A stretch of DNA of 6,024 nucleotides from Pseudomonadota bacterium (GTDB lineage Bacteria; Pseudomonadota; Gammaproteobacteria; Burkholderiales; Burkholderiaceae_B): positions 1 through 6,024 of the forward strand of contig JAEYVD010000614.1 in the NCBI GenBank assembly GCA_023432075.1, read 5' to 3'. Below the pieces are notes generated by a model. That model did not search any database. It saw only the letters and a list, made by a program, of their open reading frames with translations, and was not told the origin of the DNA. Positions 5,315 to 6,024 of this stretch are shown piece after piece (position 1 is the first letter of the stretch; each line of letters starts with the position of its first letter). A program made the translations under genes and the position numbers.

Positions 5315-6024
5315 ATGATCCATCTCAATGGCGTAACCGACGAACCCTATGCCTTCGGCAGCAGGCAGCCGCTGCTGGCCAACGCCACGCTCGACATTCC
5401 GGCCGGGCGCTACGCCTTGCTGTCGCCCGCGCCGGAAATGCACCGCCAGCTGGTGGACGTGCTGTGCTGCCTGCGTCCGCCGCGCCAGGGCTTCGTCAAG
5501 CACGACGGCAACGTCTCCTGGGCCATCGGCCGCCAGGGCTTCATCCGCGGCAAGGCCAGCGGCCTGTCCATGATCGATTTCGTCAGCGAGATGTACGAGA
5601 TCGATCCCGACGCGACGTACGAACTGGTCGCGGACCTGATCAGCGATCCCAAGATGCTGGCCAAGCCCATGGAGCATTGGCCGCTCTACGTGCGGCAAGA
5701 GTTCTCGTTCGCGCTGGCGCTGGCGCCCGCGTTCGATGTCTACGTGATCGAAGGAAGCATTCCCTTCGAGCCTTGCCGTTTCACCCGGCTCTGGCTGGCT
5801 CTGTTCGAAGAGCGGCTGGTGGGCCGGACACTCATTTTTTCCAGTTATCGCCAGAATCAGTTGGCGGATTATTGCTTCAAAGGCTTGATCTATGAACGAA
5901 GCGCGCTCAGCATCGACGACGACCTCGACCAGTGCCTCCGCAGGTATCCCCCGCGACGATCTCGGAGCGACTCCGGCACAGGCGACGACGTCCTCGGAGG
6001 CGGCTTCGACGAAGGCCAGCTCGG
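5315..6024 (+). CDS. Degenerate KpsT/CtrD/BexA-like ABC ATPase homologue, catalytic motifs lost (3' end outside window)
   Basis: This frame is open for 236 codons to the window edge without a stop. The protein follows KpsT-type exporters' ATPases along its length: IHLNGVT at the start, then LDIPAGR (26-32), LRPPRQG (53-59), NVSWAIG (66-72), FALALAPAFDVYVIE (132-146), RTLIFSS (171-177) and LADYC (183-187), ending near Y211 where KpsT proteins (about 216-219 residues) end. However, the P-loop GxxGxGKST is replaced by SPAPEMHRQ (37-45), with no Lys or Ser/Thr in place. The Q-loop Gln is not seen (FIRGKASG, 76-83). The SSGM signature position reads PLYVRQE (123-129). Walker B VDE/IDE is VIEG (144-147), losing the catalytic Glu, and the H-loop His is S177. 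Binding or hydrolysis of ATP therefore looks unlikely. No premature stop or frameshift is visible, and other frames do not hold a P-loop, so this appears to be a maintained pseudo-ATPase rather than a decaying gene. The likely partner is the permease 9 bases upstream. Family placement is my own recollection-based alignment. Confidence 0.8.
   Translation, partial: MIHLNGVTDEPYAFGSRQPLLANATLDIPAGRYALLSPAPEMHRQLVDVLCCLRPPRQGFVKHDGNVSWAIGRQGFIRGKASGLSMIDFVSEMYEIDPDATYELVADLISDPKMLAKPMEHWPLYVRQEFSFALALAPAFDVYVIEGSIPFEPCRFTRLWLALFEERLVGRTLIFSSYRQNQLADYCFKGLIYERSALSIDDDLDQCLRRYPPRRSRSDSGTGDDVLGGGFDEGQL
5879..5883 (+). promoter_or_regulatory. Ribosome binding site for the gene starting at 5892
   Basis: AAAGG lies 8 bases before ATG 5892, inside the ATPase-like gene. 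An in-frame TGA at 5886-5888 excludes any earlier start for the downstream gene. Confidence 0.6.
5892..6024 (+). CDS. Start of a further gene, probably KpsE/CtrB/BexC-type export adaptor (3' end outside window)
   Basis: ATG 5892 is followed by 44 open codons to the window edge. It has a good ribosome site (AAAGG, 8-base spacing) and cannot start earlier because of TGA 5886-5888. The visible residues begin MNEARSASTTTSTSASAG and continue very rich in Ser, Thr and Ala; this is a disordered, hydrophilic segment with no hydrophobic stretch yet. In capsule export loci the gene beside the ATPase often encodes the inner-membrane polysaccharide co-polymerase/adaptor (KpsE, CtrB, BexC), whose first membrane helix follows a cytoplasmic N-terminal segment, sometimes long and low in complexity. 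That identity is inferred from position only; nothing in these 44 residues proves it. The gene overlaps the ATPase-like frame out of phase for at least 133 bases. Confidence 0.6.
   Translation, partial: MNEARSASTTTSTSASAGIPRDDLGATPAQATTSSEAASTKASS

Noticed and set aside
5405..5450. A frameshift or sequencing error as the cause of the missing P-loop
   Set aside because: I read the other two forward frames here and found no GxGKS/T. Flanking KpsT-like segments LDIPAGR and LRPPRQG are in the same frame with near-normal spacing, and the other motifs are also lost at separate places.
5033..5842. The identical 10-mer CATTTTTTCC at 5033-5042 and 5833-5842 as a regulatory or slippage repeat
   Set aside because: Both lie inside coding frames, encoding ordinary residues in different contexts, with no symmetry or further shared sequence. 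Chance is sufficient, and six T residues without a preceding GC stem do not make a terminator.
4627..5895. A 422-codon plus-strand frame running across both the permease and ATPase-like genes
   Set aside because: The translation is Gly, Arg and Ala-rich without motifs, crosses the clear gene boundary at 5305-5315, and competes with two frames that match known families.

Overview
The window is a single, tightly packed, rightward gene cluster from a high-GC proteobacterium. Strong G/C bias at third codon positions, gene style and cluster type suggest a betaproteobacterium, with the Bordetella/Achromobacter group a reasonable guess. The taxon is inferred from general impression, not from a marker gene. 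No RNA genes, insertion sequences, CRISPR arrays or convincing terminators were seen, and no gap between genes exceeds 43 bases. All genes read on the + strand, and the spacing (ATGA overlap, 43, 17 and 9 bases, then a long overlap) points to one operon entered from upstream and left downstream.

Layout: (1) 1-695, the 3' end of a gene for a helical, TPR-like protein. (2) 692-2749, a 685-residue protein with a helical TPR-like N-terminal third and a GT-B, GT4-type retaining glycosyltransferase C-terminal part. (3) 2793-3950, an outer-membrane lipoprotein of the Wza/CtrA/BexD polysaccharide export class. (4) 3968-5305, an ABC-2 permease of the KpsM/CtrC/BexB class with an unusual cytoplasmic N-terminal extension of about 195 residues. 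(5) 5315 to beyond the window, a protein that follows KpsT/CtrD/BexA from end to end but has lost the recognisable nucleotide-binding and hydrolysis motifs. (6) 5892 to beyond the window, the Ser/Thr/Ala-rich start of a further gene, by position most likely the KpsE/CtrB/BexC-type inner-membrane adaptor.

Together this looks like a group 2/3 capsule-type export module (outer-membrane channel, permease, ATPase-like subunit, probable periplasmic adaptor) preceded by a polymer-building glycosyltransferase and a TPR partner. The most interesting point is that the subunit in the ATPase position appears catalytically dead while its reading frame and fold-level pattern are kept, and its partner permease carries a large extra domain. 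Either another ATPase supplies the energy, or this is a non-canonical exporter in which the NBD-like protein is structural or regulatory.
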